Shown piece by piece: positions 1 to 7,444 of a stretch of 25,012 nt of DNA (its first letter is position 1; every line of letters starts with the position of its first letter). The translations under genes were made by a program, and so were the position numbers. The DNA is taken from the NCBI GenBank assembly GCA_036562565.1, contig DATCJY010000088.1, forward strand, positions 1 to 25,012, read 5' to 3'. The stretch comes from DATCJY01 sp036562565. Its GTDB lineage: Bacteria; Bacteroidota; Bacteroidia; Flavobacteriales_D; Sanyastnellaceae. The notes under the pieces are model-generated. The model was not told where the DNA came from. It did no database searches and saw nothing but the letters and a program-made list of their open reading frames with translations.

Positions 1-2268
1 GAGGGATGGGTGGAAAATCTTGGAGCGGGTGCTACACGCTACGATAACGGGCAAACAGGACAAGCTTGCCGCCTCGACAATACGGGCGAAAACGTCATCG
101 TACATTTCTATGATGAACCAGGACAAGTAAAATATTACCTCAAAGGCCAGCCGGCTTCAGGAGGTTGGAACGGCACGTTTGTGATTGAAGAATCAGCTGA
201 TGGCGTCAATTACACCCCGTTGCGCACAATGACCAACGTGAATATGCCTACCAACAATTTCACACAGTTCACGGATAACCCTGATGCAAGCAGTCGTTAT
301 ATCCGTTTCCGCTATGCTCAAAAAATTGCCGGCAATGTGGCCTTGGATGAAGCACAGATATTGCTGCCTGCTCCAGGTGACGAACAAGAAATTCATGTAC
401 AATACAACGGTACAGGTGTTCCATCAGGCTCCCTGGTTGAAATAGGCAATGCTACCACTTCTACGTTCGAGATTCAAAACCTCGGTTTGCAACAAAGCCT
501 TAGCATCAATTCCATTACCTTGAGTGGTGCAGATGCTGCACAATTCTCTCTTTCCAATATCCCGACTAGTGTGGCGCCAAGCAGCTCGCAATACTTTACG
601 CTTCACTTTGATGGCGAAGGCGAGGGCTCCAAGTTTGCAGTCATTACCATTGCCAACAACGATGCAAATGAAAACCCATACATCATCAACGTATCGGCTG
701 TTGCAGGTAGTCTGGCTTCAGAACCGACAGCACAGGCAAGCAGTCTTACATTCAGTGACGTCACGGCTTGGGATTTCAATGTGACCATCAATGGCGGCAG
801 TGCCAGCTACTATCTCGTATTGCGCAAAAAAGGTTCTGCACCAACCGGTGTTCCGGTGGATGGACAGAGCTATGTAAAAGGCGAATGGATAGGCGATGCG
901 CAAATCGTACACGCAGGTCCGGCCGGTACTTTTAACGCTCGCCATGTCGAAGCCGCTACTACATATCACTTCAAATGTTTTGCTTTTAACGGCAATAACG
1001 GTTTTGAAAATTACCTCACCACTAATCCGCTGACCAATAGCGTGACAACTCCCAATGGCAACTCCGGTACGACCTTCAACAATGTGAATCCCAACAGCAA
1101 TGAGTTTGTTGGTCAATTGTCACAGGCGATAAATCCACCCAACTACAATCAGGTGTTTTACTCCAACTACATCGGAACCATCATTGATGAGTTTTATGTA
1201 AAAGACACGGTTCAAAACGCACAAAGCATGAATACCGTAGAGTGCCAATACTCCGGTTATCACGCTATTTATCCGGCCGGTTTTCAGTTCAACTCAACGG
1301 GCTTCAGTCGTGAACACTGCTATCCGCAAAGCTGGATGCCAACCAGCAGCATGCCCGGATTTGAAAACTCACGCGAATATTCCGACCTCCACATCTTATT
1401 GCCTACAAAACAAAACGAGGTAAATGCCGTGCGCAGCAACTATCCCTATGGGGACGTGGTAAGCAATACCAGCGCATTCCTCAACGCGAAGTTTGGAATG
1501 AATGCCGATAACCAGCGCGTATATGAACCTCAAGACAAAATCAAAGGTGATGTTGCGCGTGCCGTGATGTATCACGCCACCAAATACACCACTGCCTCCA
1601 ACGACTTCAGTCTTCCTGAATACATCTCTCCGTCCATTCCCTATGGTCAGGACGAATACACCCTGAAGAAGTGGCACTTTAACGATCTGCCGGACAACTT
1701 CGAGGTAGCACGCAACGAGTACGTTCACTCCAAACAAAACAACCGCAACCCTTATATCGACCATCCACAATTCGCTTGCTACGTGCGTTTCAGCAATATG
1801 ACCCGCTGGACTCCTGAGGTGGAAGTGAATGGCAACACGTATATCGCATTGGACCCCGGTGTGCAATTCCAATGGTATCAGGATGGGGTGGCGATACCGA
1901 ATGCCACCGATGCAATCTACCACGCACCCGGCCCCGGCAACTACACCGTGGCCGTAAAACAATTTGAGCAATGCCCGCTGGTATCCACCGTCACCACAGG
2001 CATAAATGAATGGAACGCTGTTCAATCGCTGAAGGTTTATCCCAATCCATCACAAGGAGCTTTCCGTGTGCAGATTGATTGCAACCACTCCGAAACTATT
2101 GTGCTCCGAATAACTGCCCTCACAGGTGAAACCGTGAAAGAGATGCAGCAACACATCCACTATGGCACCAATTACATTGACCTAGATTTGGATTTAGCCA
2201 AAGGAATGTACCTGCTTGAAACACTTTCAGCCGCTCACACCCATACCACACGACTTGTAATCAATTGA
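1..2268 (+). CDS. Secreted endonuclease I family nuclease with T9SS type A sorting domain (5' incomplete)
   Basis: The reading frame is open from base 1, so the N-terminus and signal peptide lie outside the window; the GTG at 10 is internal. 755 residues are visible. In order: a beta-sandwich region (about 1-125), a choice-of-anchor D-type domain (about 129-233, with the typical FEIQNLG and LSGADAAQF stretches), an Fn3-like domain (about 240-350), then an endonuclease I domain (about 365-600) with the hallmark REHCYPQSW (residues 437-445, candidate catalytic His439), DLHILLPT, RSNYPYGDV and NRNPYIDHP motifs. An Ig-like stretch follows, and a C-terminal T9SS type A tail begins at LKVYPNPSQG (residue 677). 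The family cuts DNA/RNA without sequence specificity; the tail implies export across the outer membrane, so a role in extracellular nucleic-acid degradation is inferred. A terminator follows directly. Family assignment is secure; substrate is not. Confidence 0.9.
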   Translation, partial: EGWVENLGAGATRYDNGQTGQACRLDNTGENVIVHFYDEPGQVKYYLKGQPASGGWNGTFVIEESADGVNYTPLRTMTNVNMPTNNFTQFTDNPDASSRYIRFRYAQKIAGNVALDEAQILLPAPGDEQEIHVQYNGTGVPSGSLVEIGNATTSTFEIQNLGLQQSLSINSITLSGADAAQFSLSNIPTSVAPSSSQYFTLHFDGEGEGSKFAVITIANNDANENPYIINVSAVAGSLASEPTAQASSLTFSDVTAWDFNVTINGGSASYYLVLRKKGSAPTGVPVDGQSYVKGEWIGDAQIVHAGPAGTFNARHVEAATTYHFKCFAFNGNNGFENYLTTNPLTNSVTTPNGNSGTTFNNVNPNSNEFVGQLSQAINPPNYNQVFYSNYIGTIIDEFYVKDTVQNAQSMNTVECQYSGYHAIYPAGFQFNSTGFSREHCYPQSWMPTSSMPGFENSREYSDLHILLPTKQNEVNAVRSNYPYGDVVSNTSAFLNAKFGMNADNQRVYEPQDKIKGDVARAVMYHATKYTTASNDFSLPEYISPSIPYGQDEYTLKKWHFNDLPDNFEVARNEYVHSKQNNRNPYIDHPQFACYVRFSNMTRWTPEVEVNGNTYIALDPGVQFQWYQDGVAIPNATDAIYHAPGPGNYTVAVKQFEQCPLVSTVTTGINEWNAVQSLKVYPNPSQGAFRVQIDCNHSETIVLRITALTGETVKEMQQHIHYGTNYIDLDLDLAKGMYLLETLSAAHTHTTRLVIN

Positions 2269-2289
2269 TTTCAAACCCATTTATAAGAA

Positions 2290-2325
2290 AGCCTGGGTTG
2301 TTTTTTCAACTTCCCGGGCTTTTTT
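2290..2325 (+). terminator. Rho-independent terminator of the nuclease gene
   Basis: An 8-bp stem with one G-U pair (2290-2297 with 2313-2320) is followed by a T-rich run at 2320-2325. It lies 21 nt after the nuclease stop codon. Confidence 0.75.
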
Positions 2326-2375
2326 CTTAGGATAGCAAATTCCTATACATGCATCAAGATTCCTTCTCTAACCGC

Positions 2376-2404
2376 TTGCTGCACACAAAATCTGACTATA
2401 TTCG
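2376..2404 (+). promoter_or_regulatory. Candidate Bacteroidota-type promoter for the 2463 gene
   Basis: TATATTCG (2397-2404) differs at one position from the TAnnTTTG -7 element of Bacteroidota, and a TTG (2376-2378) sits 18 nt upstream as a -33 element. It lies between the terminator at 2325 and the start codon at 2463, so a promoter is expected here. The motif match is imperfect. Confidence 0.35.
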
Positions 2405-2462
2405 AGCCCTTCCTATCCTGAAACGGATAAATCAAACAGTGAAATACTAAAAACAACCAACT

Positions 2463-2966
2463 ATGAATTTCCTTAGAAGACTTTTTGCGTCTAAGGTGAA
2501 GGATGGTCTTGCCACGGCTGAAAAGCGAGCAACCCCTCATCCAAGTTCCTCCAACCTCTATAGATTTACTTCCTTACCCCTTACCAGCGAAGACAAGCAA
2601 AAGACGGTTCGCATCATTGAGTCTTATCTGGAAAATCAGCAACTTCAGGTCCCCACTATGCCTTTGTGCCATCCGTCCAATCTGGACTTTCTACTGCACC
2701 AAGGTACCGGCTTTGTTGAATTTTACCGCAACAAAGGGATGACACACGAACAAGTGATTGAACAACTGGCAAATGCGGTCAGCATCTATTTGCTAGACCA
2801 TTGTGGCTATAAACGCTATGAAGACTCCAACCCGGAAAGCCCAAAGAAGACTATCACACTCAAGTCCGTAAAGGGTGAGTCCGTAGCCAGTATCTACCCC
2901 ATTGAGTATTGCAATGCGGTGCTCAATAAAGAAACCACCTTTGCGCAGCTGCTCACGAAAATCTGA
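2463..2966 (+). CDS. Conserved-looking hypothetical protein, 167 aa
   Basis: I do not recognise a family. The protein starts at an ATG, has no signal peptide and no membrane segment, and is probably cytoplasmic. The first 40 residues are basic and low in order (MNFLRRLFASK, then a Ser/Pro-rich stretch); from about residue 41 it becomes a mixed alpha/beta sequence with the stretches VRIIESYLENQQ, HPSNLDFLLHQGTGFVEFYRNKG and TITLKSVKGESVASIYPIEYCNAVL. It is a single-gene unit: a terminator lies upstream and a new promoter candidate lies before the YebC-family gene downstream. Sequence composition matches the neighbours and the frame is clean over 167 codons, so it is likely a real gene. A role cannot be given. 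Confidence 0.7.
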   Translation: MNFLRRLFASKVKDGLATAEKRATPHPSSSNLYRFTSLPLTSEDKQKTVRIIESYLENQQLQVPTMPLCHPSNLDFLLHQGTGFVEFYRNKGMTHEQVIEQLANAVSIYLLDHCGYKRYEDSNPESPKKTITLKSVKGESVASIYPIEYCNAVLNKETTFAQLLTKI

Positions 2967-3027
2967 TCTGACTAGGCCTTCCCTTACGTTGTGCCTCCAT
3001 GAATATGAAAAACCAATGGCGAAGACT

Positions 3028-3057
3028 TTTCAGTTTTCCGATTGATACTTACGTTTG
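3028..3057 (+). promoter_or_regulatory. Candidate promoter for the YebC-family gene
   Basis: TACGTTTG (3050-3057) is an exact match to the Bacteroidota -7 consensus TAnnTTTG. The -33 region is weak (TTTC at 3028-3031, 18 nt upstream). The start codon of the YebC-family gene follows 33 nt downstream. Confidence 0.45.
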
Positions 3058-3090
3058 CAGCTCTTCTAAAAACAAATAAGTTTATTACAT

Positions 3091-3801
3091 ATGGGTAGGA
3101 TATTCGAAACGCGCAAAGCCAGAATCATGGCGCGCAATGACAAGAACGCCAAAGCATTTACAAGAATTGGAAAAGACATCGCCATTGCTGTAAAAGCCGG
3201 AGGCCCCGACCCTGCCAACAACCCACGTTTGCGCCAAGTAATTGCCAACGCTAAAGGTGTGAACATGCCCAAGGACCGTATTGAGGCTGCCATTAAACGC
3301 GCAAGCGAAAAAGACACCAGCAGCTATGAAGAAGTAGTATATGAAGGTTATGGCCCCTATGGAGTAGCCATCCTCGTTGAGGCCGCTACTGACAACCCAA
3401 CCCGCACTGTTGCCAACTTGCGTGTATACTTCAACCGTGGTGGCGGAGCTTTGGGGACCAGCGGTTCACTTAACTTCATCTTCGAACGAAAAGGACTTTT
3501 CAGAATTGCCGAAAGCTCCATTACCAACATGGATGAACTTGAGCTCGAACTCATCGACTACGGCTTGGAAAGTGTGGAACATGAAAACGGAGAATACATC
3601 CTTCACACGGCTTTTGCCGATTTCGGAAAGATGACAAAAGCACTTGAAGACAGAAACATCACCGTTATCAAAGCAGGATTGGAGCGCATTCCTTTGAGCT
3701 ATGCAGAGGTAACCGAAGAACAGATGGACGAAGTGCTTGAGCTCATCGAGAAAATTGAAGAAGACGATGATGTACAAGCAGTATATCACAACTTGAAATA
3801 A
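3091..3801 (+). CDS. yebC: YebC/PmpR (TACO1) family regulatory protein
   Basis: This 236-residue cytoplasmic protein matches the YebC/TACO1 family along its whole length. The N-terminal helical domain has the conserved RIFETRKARIMARNDKNAK region and the glycine/asparagine-rich GGPDPANNPRLRQVIANAKGV helix (split here across residues 32-52). It is followed by KDRIEAAIKRA, YEEVVYEGYGPYGVAILVE, TDNPTRTVANLR and the GGALGTSGSLNFIFERKG hallmark. YebC-family members were first described as DNA-binding transcriptional regulators; work on bacterial YebC and mitochondrial TACO1 supports a ribosome-associated role in translating difficult sequences such as proline stretches. The first residues (MGRIFETRK rather than MAGHSKW) are the form I associate with Bacteroidota. 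It is flanked by its own promoter candidate and a strong hairpin, so it is probably monocistronic. Confidence 0.93.
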   Translation: MGRIFETRKARIMARNDKNAKAFTRIGKDIAIAVKAGGPDPANNPRLRQVIANAKGVNMPKDRIEAAIKRASEKDTSSYEEVVYEGYGPYGVAILVEAATDNPTRTVANLRVYFNRGGGALGTSGSLNFIFERKGLFRIAESSITNMDELELELIDYGLESVEHENGEYILHTAFADFGKMTKALEDRNITVIKAGLERIPLSYAEVTEEQMDEVLELIEKIEEDDDVQAVYHNLK

Positions 3802-4105
3802 CCCGTTCTCCCAAGAGCGCGAAGAGGATTAAGCATCACCTTGAAAAAAGTGGATGCTTAATCCTCTTCTTTTGTTGAAACAGTTCACCGCGGCCAATCA
3901 CCTACTCTACCCATCCACTCACCGCTACGAGCTCAAATCTTTGCAAAGAATTTGGCTTTTCGCATGGTCGCAACCGATTGTTGGCTTTATTTCGTGAACG
4001 TTATTAGAAATACAATTTGCCGTGAGGTTATTGTAAACCTTTATACAACTTTCATGTTGTATTATTGGTTTCATATAGCATCCAAGGGGCAGCAACCACC
4101 ACCTG
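3802..4105. other. 304-bp gap between the YebC-family and VTC genes
   Basis: It holds the long hairpin at 3821-3874 and then about 230 bp of AT-richer sequence. The promoter of the VTC-DUF4956 cluster must lie here if the cluster has its own. I find no convincing TAnnTTTG element; TACAATTTG near 4011-4019 has one base too many between the two halves. A short inverted repeat (AGGTT, 6-nt spacer, AACCT, at 4025-4040) is present. The 70-codon open frame running through it (3952-4164) shows no sign of coding. Confidence 0.5.
3821..3874 (+). terminator. Long-stem terminator hairpin after the YebC-family gene
   Basis: A perfect 17-bp stem pairs 3821-3837 with 3853-3869 around a 15-nt loop, followed by a short T run (TTTTGTT from 3870). 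It begins 20 nt after the stop codon. The stem is unusually long for a simple intrinsic terminator, and the U-tract is short. Confidence 0.8.
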
Positions 4106-4897
4106 TTGATAGAGTTACGCAAGGATTTTTTGAGCAACCTTTCAGAAATATTAAACCAATTTGATTCCATTAGCTTGGAAGAAATGGATCGTGTCCGGCT
4201 TATGAACCGAACAGACACGAAGTTCATCCTGAACAGCAGGGAATTTGCAAGCATACTTGAGAAGATAAAAGACCATTACCGCATCTTGGAGGTGGAAGGC
4301 CATCGCCAAAGCCGCTACAGAACCCTCTATTACGACACACCCGATTTCTACCATTTTAGAAATCACCAAAACGGCAAACTCAACCGTTACAAAATCCGCA
4401 AGCGCGAATACGTGGAAAGCAACATTGCTTTTCTGGAAGTCAAGTTCAAATCCAACAAGGACCGAACAATCAAAAAACGTATTCCGATTCTCGAAATTCA
4501 AGAGGCACTCACCGCACACGAAATGCACTTCATTGAAGAACGCACGGGGAGCTCTACACCACTGGAGCCCAAATTGTGGAATGCTTTTGAACGCATCACA
4601 CTCGTGAACAATCATTCACCGGAACGCTTGACAATCGACTGCAATCTATCGTTTCGGGCAGGGGTGCAAACAATTACCATGAATGACTTGGTGATTGCAG
4701 AAGTGAAGCAAGAATCAGAAAGCCGCTCATCGCCTTTCATCCATGAGCTGAAAAATCGTATCATTCGACCGGAAGGTATCAGCAAATACTGCCTGGGAGT
4801 TACCTTGCTTTACCCCTTTGTGAAGAGCAACAACTTTAAAGAAAAACTATTACGCATTAAAAAAGTAACAGCTATACATGATCCAGCAATTGTTTGA
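4106..4897 (+). CDS. VTC-domain polyphosphate polymerase
   Basis: This 263-residue soluble protein matches the VTC domain, the catalytic fold of yeast Vtc4 that polymerises ATP gamma-phosphate into polyphosphate, a tunnel fold related to CYTH enzymes. Typical stretches are LEEMDRVRLMNRTDTKFIL (26-42 region), RYRTLYYDTPDFYHFRNHQNGK split over residues 70-91, the basic RYKIRKREY (94-102), LEVKFK with Glu111 and Lys113, VIAEVKQE with Glu199 and Lys201, and SKYCLG near 226-231. The start is a TTG (4106); an ATG at 4184 would remove the helical lead-in and is less likely. No in-frame ATG lies between the upstream stop at 4076 and 4184. It overlaps the DUF4956 gene by 20 nt, a pairing common for prokaryotic VTC proteins. 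The activity is inferred from the family, and the direction of polymer transport is unknown. Confidence 0.88.
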   Translation: MIELRKDFLSNLSEILNQFDSISLEEMDRVRLMNRTDTKFILNSREFASILEKIKDHYRILEVEGHRQSRYRTLYYDTPDFYHFRNHQNGKLNRYKIRKREYVESNIAFLEVKFKSNKDRTIKKRIPILEIQEALTAHEMHFIEERTGSSTPLEPKLWNAFERITLVNNHSPERLTIDCNLSFRAGVQTITMNDLVIAEVKQESESRSSPFIHELKNRIIRPEGISKYCLGVTLLYPFVKSNNFKEKLLRIKKVTAIHDPAIV

Positions 4898-5606
4898 ACC
4901 AAACCTTTTAATATCTGCATTCCCGTCCTTTGAATTAGCCGCTGTAATGGCCGATTTCAAACCGCTTGGCAATATGAAACTAGTGGATGCCGAAGACCTC
5001 CTTGGACTCATCATCCGATTGTCCATCCACTTGGGATTTGTATTCATCTTGGTGAGGTTGATTTACTACCCTATCGCCAAGCGCAAGGATTTCCTCTTCA
5101 CTTATTTCCTCTTCAGCATCTCCATCTTCACGATGTGTTTCTTGCTGGAAAGTGTCAAGCTGGAAATGGGATTTGCACTGGGCTTGTTTGCGGTGTTCGG
5201 CATCATCCGCTACCGTACCGATGCCATTCCAATCAAGGAAATGACTTACCTATTTATCGTCATTGGTATGTCGGTAATGAATGCCTTGATCAACAAGAAA
5301 ATCTCTCTTGCAGAATTGGGATTTGCCAATGTGGCCATCATCGTATTGACCTACGGACTCGAGAAAGTTTGGTTGTTGCGTCACGAATCGCAAAAACTGA
5401 TTGTTTATGAAAAGATTGATTTGATACAGAAAGGACGCAGAGCTGAACTGATTGCCGACCTTGAAAAACGTACCGGCATCAAAGTGAACCGCGTGGAGAT
5501 TGGCCGTATCGATTTCCTGCGCGATACGGTGCTGATTAAAATCTATTTTTATTCCGATGAACAAGATGACCAAATGGATGAGTCATTCAGTTCTGACTTT
5601 AAATAA
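4878..5606 (+). CDS. DUF4956 integral membrane protein
   Basis: This 242-residue inner-membrane protein has about four to five hydrophobic segments (roughly 42-62, 72-92, 97-111, 122-138, 144-163) and a soluble C-terminal domain (about 165-242) that should be cytoplasmic. The conserved GIIRYRTDAIPIKEMTYLF stretch (108-126) between membrane segments is the signature of DUF4956. The ATG at 4878 lies inside the end of the VTC gene, giving a 20-nt overlap that suggests translational coupling; a later ATG at 4947 is possible but would shorten the N-terminus. Family members are often encoded beside VTC-type polyphosphate polymerases, so a role in anchoring the polymerase or passing its product across the membrane is a reasonable inference. 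No biochemical function is established that I know of. Confidence 0.87.
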   Translation: MIQQLFEPNLLISAFPSFELAAVMADFKPLGNMKLVDAEDLLGLIIRLSIHLGFVFILVRLIYYPIAKRKDFLFTYFLFSISIFTMCFLLESVKLEMGFALGLFAVFGIIRYRTDAIPIKEMTYLFIVIGMSVMNALINKKISLAELGFANVAIIVLTYGLEKVWLLRHESQKLIVYEKIDLIQKGRRAELIADLEKRTGIKVNRVEIGRIDFLRDTVLIKIYFYSDEQDDQMDESFSSDFK

Positions 5607-5625
5607 GAACATACAACCAGAGGTT

Positions 5626-6036
5626 ATGAAAAAATATTTTCTCTTTCTGCTAAGTATTGCGACAGTGCTGACGGCTTGTAAGAAAGAAGCCGGTGAAGGC
5701 GGCACATCCAGCATTCGCGGCAAAGTAAGCGTGGTGTATAGAGCCATCCTTACCAATCCTACTCCTGCTGATACTTCCGATGCCTTTGATACGGAAGTAT
5801 ATATCAACTACGGTGACAACATCGGTCCCGATGATCGCATTCGCACCAATTACAAAGGTGAATTCGAATTCACCAACCTGCGTCCCGGTAACTACACCGT
5901 CTATCTCTATAGCCGAGATACCGTTCCACTCACCATCATTCAACCTGAAAAGATGGTGATTAAGCGCGAAGTGACTATCGACAAACGCAAACAAATCGTA
6001 GAAATCCCCGAGATTTTTATCTATGACAAGAACTGA
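5626..6036 (+). CDS. Small lipoprotein with carboxypeptidase-regulatory-like domain
   Basis: This 136-residue protein begins MKKYFLFLLS and carries a lipobox LTAC with Cys18 as the lipidation site. The residues after it (KKEAGEGG) are charged and flexible; a Lys/acidic cluster near the cysteine resembles lipoprotein export signals described in Bacteroidota, so surface display is possible but not shown. The rest looks like a carboxypeptidase regulatory-like/Cna-B beta-sandwich: SIRGKVSV at the start and GEFEFTNLRPGNYTVYLYS in the middle. The start at 5626 was chosen over an in-frame ATG at 5557 because only 5626 puts the signal peptide at the N-terminus. It follows the DUF4956 stop by 19 nt and precedes the DUF2490 gene by 27 nt, so it is probably cotranscribed and part of the same envelope module. 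Confidence 0.8.
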   Translation: MKKYFLFLLSIATVLTACKKEAGEGGTSSIRGKVSVVYRAILTNPTPADTSDAFDTEVYINYGDNIGPDDRIRTNYKGEFEFTNLRPGNYTVYLYSRDTVPLTIIQPEKMVIKREVTIDKRKQIVEIPEIFIYDKN

Positions 6037-6063
6037 TTATTTCTGTACAACACCTTCGATATA

Positions 6064-6792
6064 ATGCGCAAGTCATTCCTTCTACTATTATGTGTGCTGT
6101 TTTGCGGTATTGGAATGCTACGCTCTCAAACTACTAAAGATGCAGGGCTTTGGGCCAGCTATACCTTCGAAGCCAAGTACAAAAAGAAATGGAAGTTCTC
6201 TATCTCTCCTGAAGTGCGTTTCAACAACAACATCAACCACTTCAATCGCGCTATGATTGACTTAGGAGCAGAGTATAAGCCTTACAAAACATACTTTGTT
6301 GAAGTATCCTATCGCTCATCATTGCGCAGTCAAGATGACTGGCGCGATGTACGCGAACGTTTCCAATTCGGAATGGGCTTTCGCCAAGAATGGAACGGAT
6401 TCACATTCACTTACCAACCTCGTTATCAAATTGCACTGCAACAAATAGGCAATGATGGCGATGCCGATTTCGAAACCATCCTGCGCAACAAACTCAGTGT
6501 GAAATACGACATCAGCAAAAAGACAAACGTTTCCACTTCCTTTGAGACATTCAACAACACTGAGCAAGGTCAAAACTTCAATTTGGAGAACTGGCGCTGG
6601 AAAGCAGATTTATCTCATGACCTCAATAAGCGCAATGAAATAAGCATCGGATACATGATTCAGAAATCCATTTACGACTCCCCTCAAGAGATGGATTTTA
6701 TTGTGCTTGTCGGCTATACCAACAACATCAACTTGAGTAAGAAAAAGGCTAAAGAACCCAAACCGGAAATCGTACCTCCGGCCGGTGAGTAG
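6064..6792 (+). CDS. DUF2490 outer-membrane beta-barrel protein
   Basis: This 242-residue protein has a signal peptide (MRKSFLLLLCVLFCGIGML, cleavage near RSQ-TT) followed by DAGLWASYTFEAKYKKKWKF, the typical opening of DUF2490. Alternating hydrophobic/aromatic strands continue to the end (PEVRFNNNINHFNRAMIDLGAEYK, YRSSLR, RFQFGMGFRQEW, YQPRYQIALQ, LSVKYDIS, ISIGYMIQ and others), as in a small outer-membrane barrel of about 10-12 strands. A lysine/proline-rich tail (KKKAKEPKPEIVPPAGE) ends the protein. It is the fourth gene of the tight VTC cluster. I infer it supplies the outer-membrane part of that module; the substrate is unknown. Confidence 0.85.
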   Translation: MRKSFLLLLCVLFCGIGMLRSQTTKDAGLWASYTFEAKYKKKWKFSISPEVRFNNNINHFNRAMIDLGAEYKPYKTYFVEVSYRSSLRSQDDWRDVRERFQFGMGFRQEWNGFTFTYQPRYQIALQQIGNDGDADFETILRNKLSVKYDISKKTNVSTSFETFNNTEQGQNFNLENWRWKADLSHDLNKRNEISIGYMIQKSIYDSPQEMDFIVLVGYTNNINLSKKKAKEPKPEIVPPAGE

Positions 6793-6878
6793 TCCTCATA
6801 TCACTACGCAAAATTCATCGTTCTCTAAAGTTGGAAGAATTCTGGAAGATTCCAATAGGATCCACTATTTTTCACTCT

Positions 6879-7370
6879 ATGAAATTTCTAACCATCTCTT
6901 CCTATATCGCTTCCATCGCAGCCCTGATGCTCGGGGCTTATATAGTAGTGGTGTCGCTGAAGGAAAGTTTACCTCTGACCGATATGCTTATCCTGAGCTT
7001 GCCTATCATCCTTATGGCGCTTACACAATTATTTCACACCAACAGAGCTAGGAAGTTTATAGAAGGAAAAGTTTACAAAAGCACTGACCAACTTGACGAA
7101 TACGCGCTCAACGACATAGAGCATGACGAGTACGTAGTACACACGCTCTACTGGCAAAAGATTGTGACCACGGTCAATTCCATTGCACTCTGCTTGTTTA
7201 GCATCTATATCGCCTATCAGCTGAACGGTTTTCTCAATGCCCTTATCCAAGCTTCACATATCAGTGATGCATTGCTGTCACTGCTTGGCTTGATTATCTT
7301 TCTATTTGCCATTCCCACTGTTGTGTTCAACTTGCGCACCCACCGCTTAACGCGTGTTGTGAAAGGTTGA
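6879..7370 (+). CDS. Four-helix inner-membrane protein of unknown function
   Basis: This 163-residue protein shows four hydrophobic segments arranged as two pairs: FLTISSYIASIAALMLGAYIV and LTDMLILSLPIILMALTQLF, a charged cytoplasmic-looking stretch of about 50 residues (RARKFIEGKVYK..DEYALNDIEHDEYVV), then IVTTVNSIALCLFSIYIAY and ALLSLLGLIIFLFAIPTVVF. It ends with a basic RTHRLTRVVKG tail. I chose the ATG at 6879; an in-frame TTG at 6831 would add 16 residues. It lies 86 nt after the DUF2490 gene on the same strand with no terminator seen between, so it may be the last gene of the polyphosphate cluster, but the wider gap leaves this open. No family recognised. Confidence 0.7.
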   Translation: MKFLTISSYIASIAALMLGAYIVVVSLKESLPLTDMLILSLPIILMALTQLFHTNRARKFIEGKVYKSTDQLDEYALNDIEHDEYVVHTLYWQKIVTTVNSIALCLFSIYIAYQLNGFLNALIQASHISDALLSLLGLIIFLFAIPTVVFNLRTHRLTRVVKG

Positions 7371-7444
7371 TTGTGTATGAAAACAACAAGCCCGACTAAA
7401 AAGCGTTATGCCTCAGGTCATAATATTGCCTTTCAATTAAGTAC

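Noticed and set aside
1396..2025. 209-codon minus-strand open frame
   Set aside because: It lies antisense within the well-supported endonuclease I and Ig-like domains and has no recognisable motif.
3952..4164. 70-codon plus-strand open frame in the gap before the VTC gene
   Set aside because: It runs into the VTC gene in another frame, has irregular composition and no homology that I recognise.
4184..4897. ATG at 4184 as the start of the VTC gene
   Set aside because: It would remove the helical segment ending in LEEM that precedes the conserved RLMNRTDTK motif in this family; the TTG at 4106 retains it.
5557..5625. Upstream in-frame start for the lipoprotein
   Set aside because: It would overlap the DUF4956 gene and bury the signal peptide and lipobox 23 residues inside the protein.
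6785..7051. 88-codon plus-strand open frame overlapping the four-helix membrane protein
   Set aside because: The other frame has four clear membrane segments and a longer reading frame; this one has none of the features of a protein-coding region.
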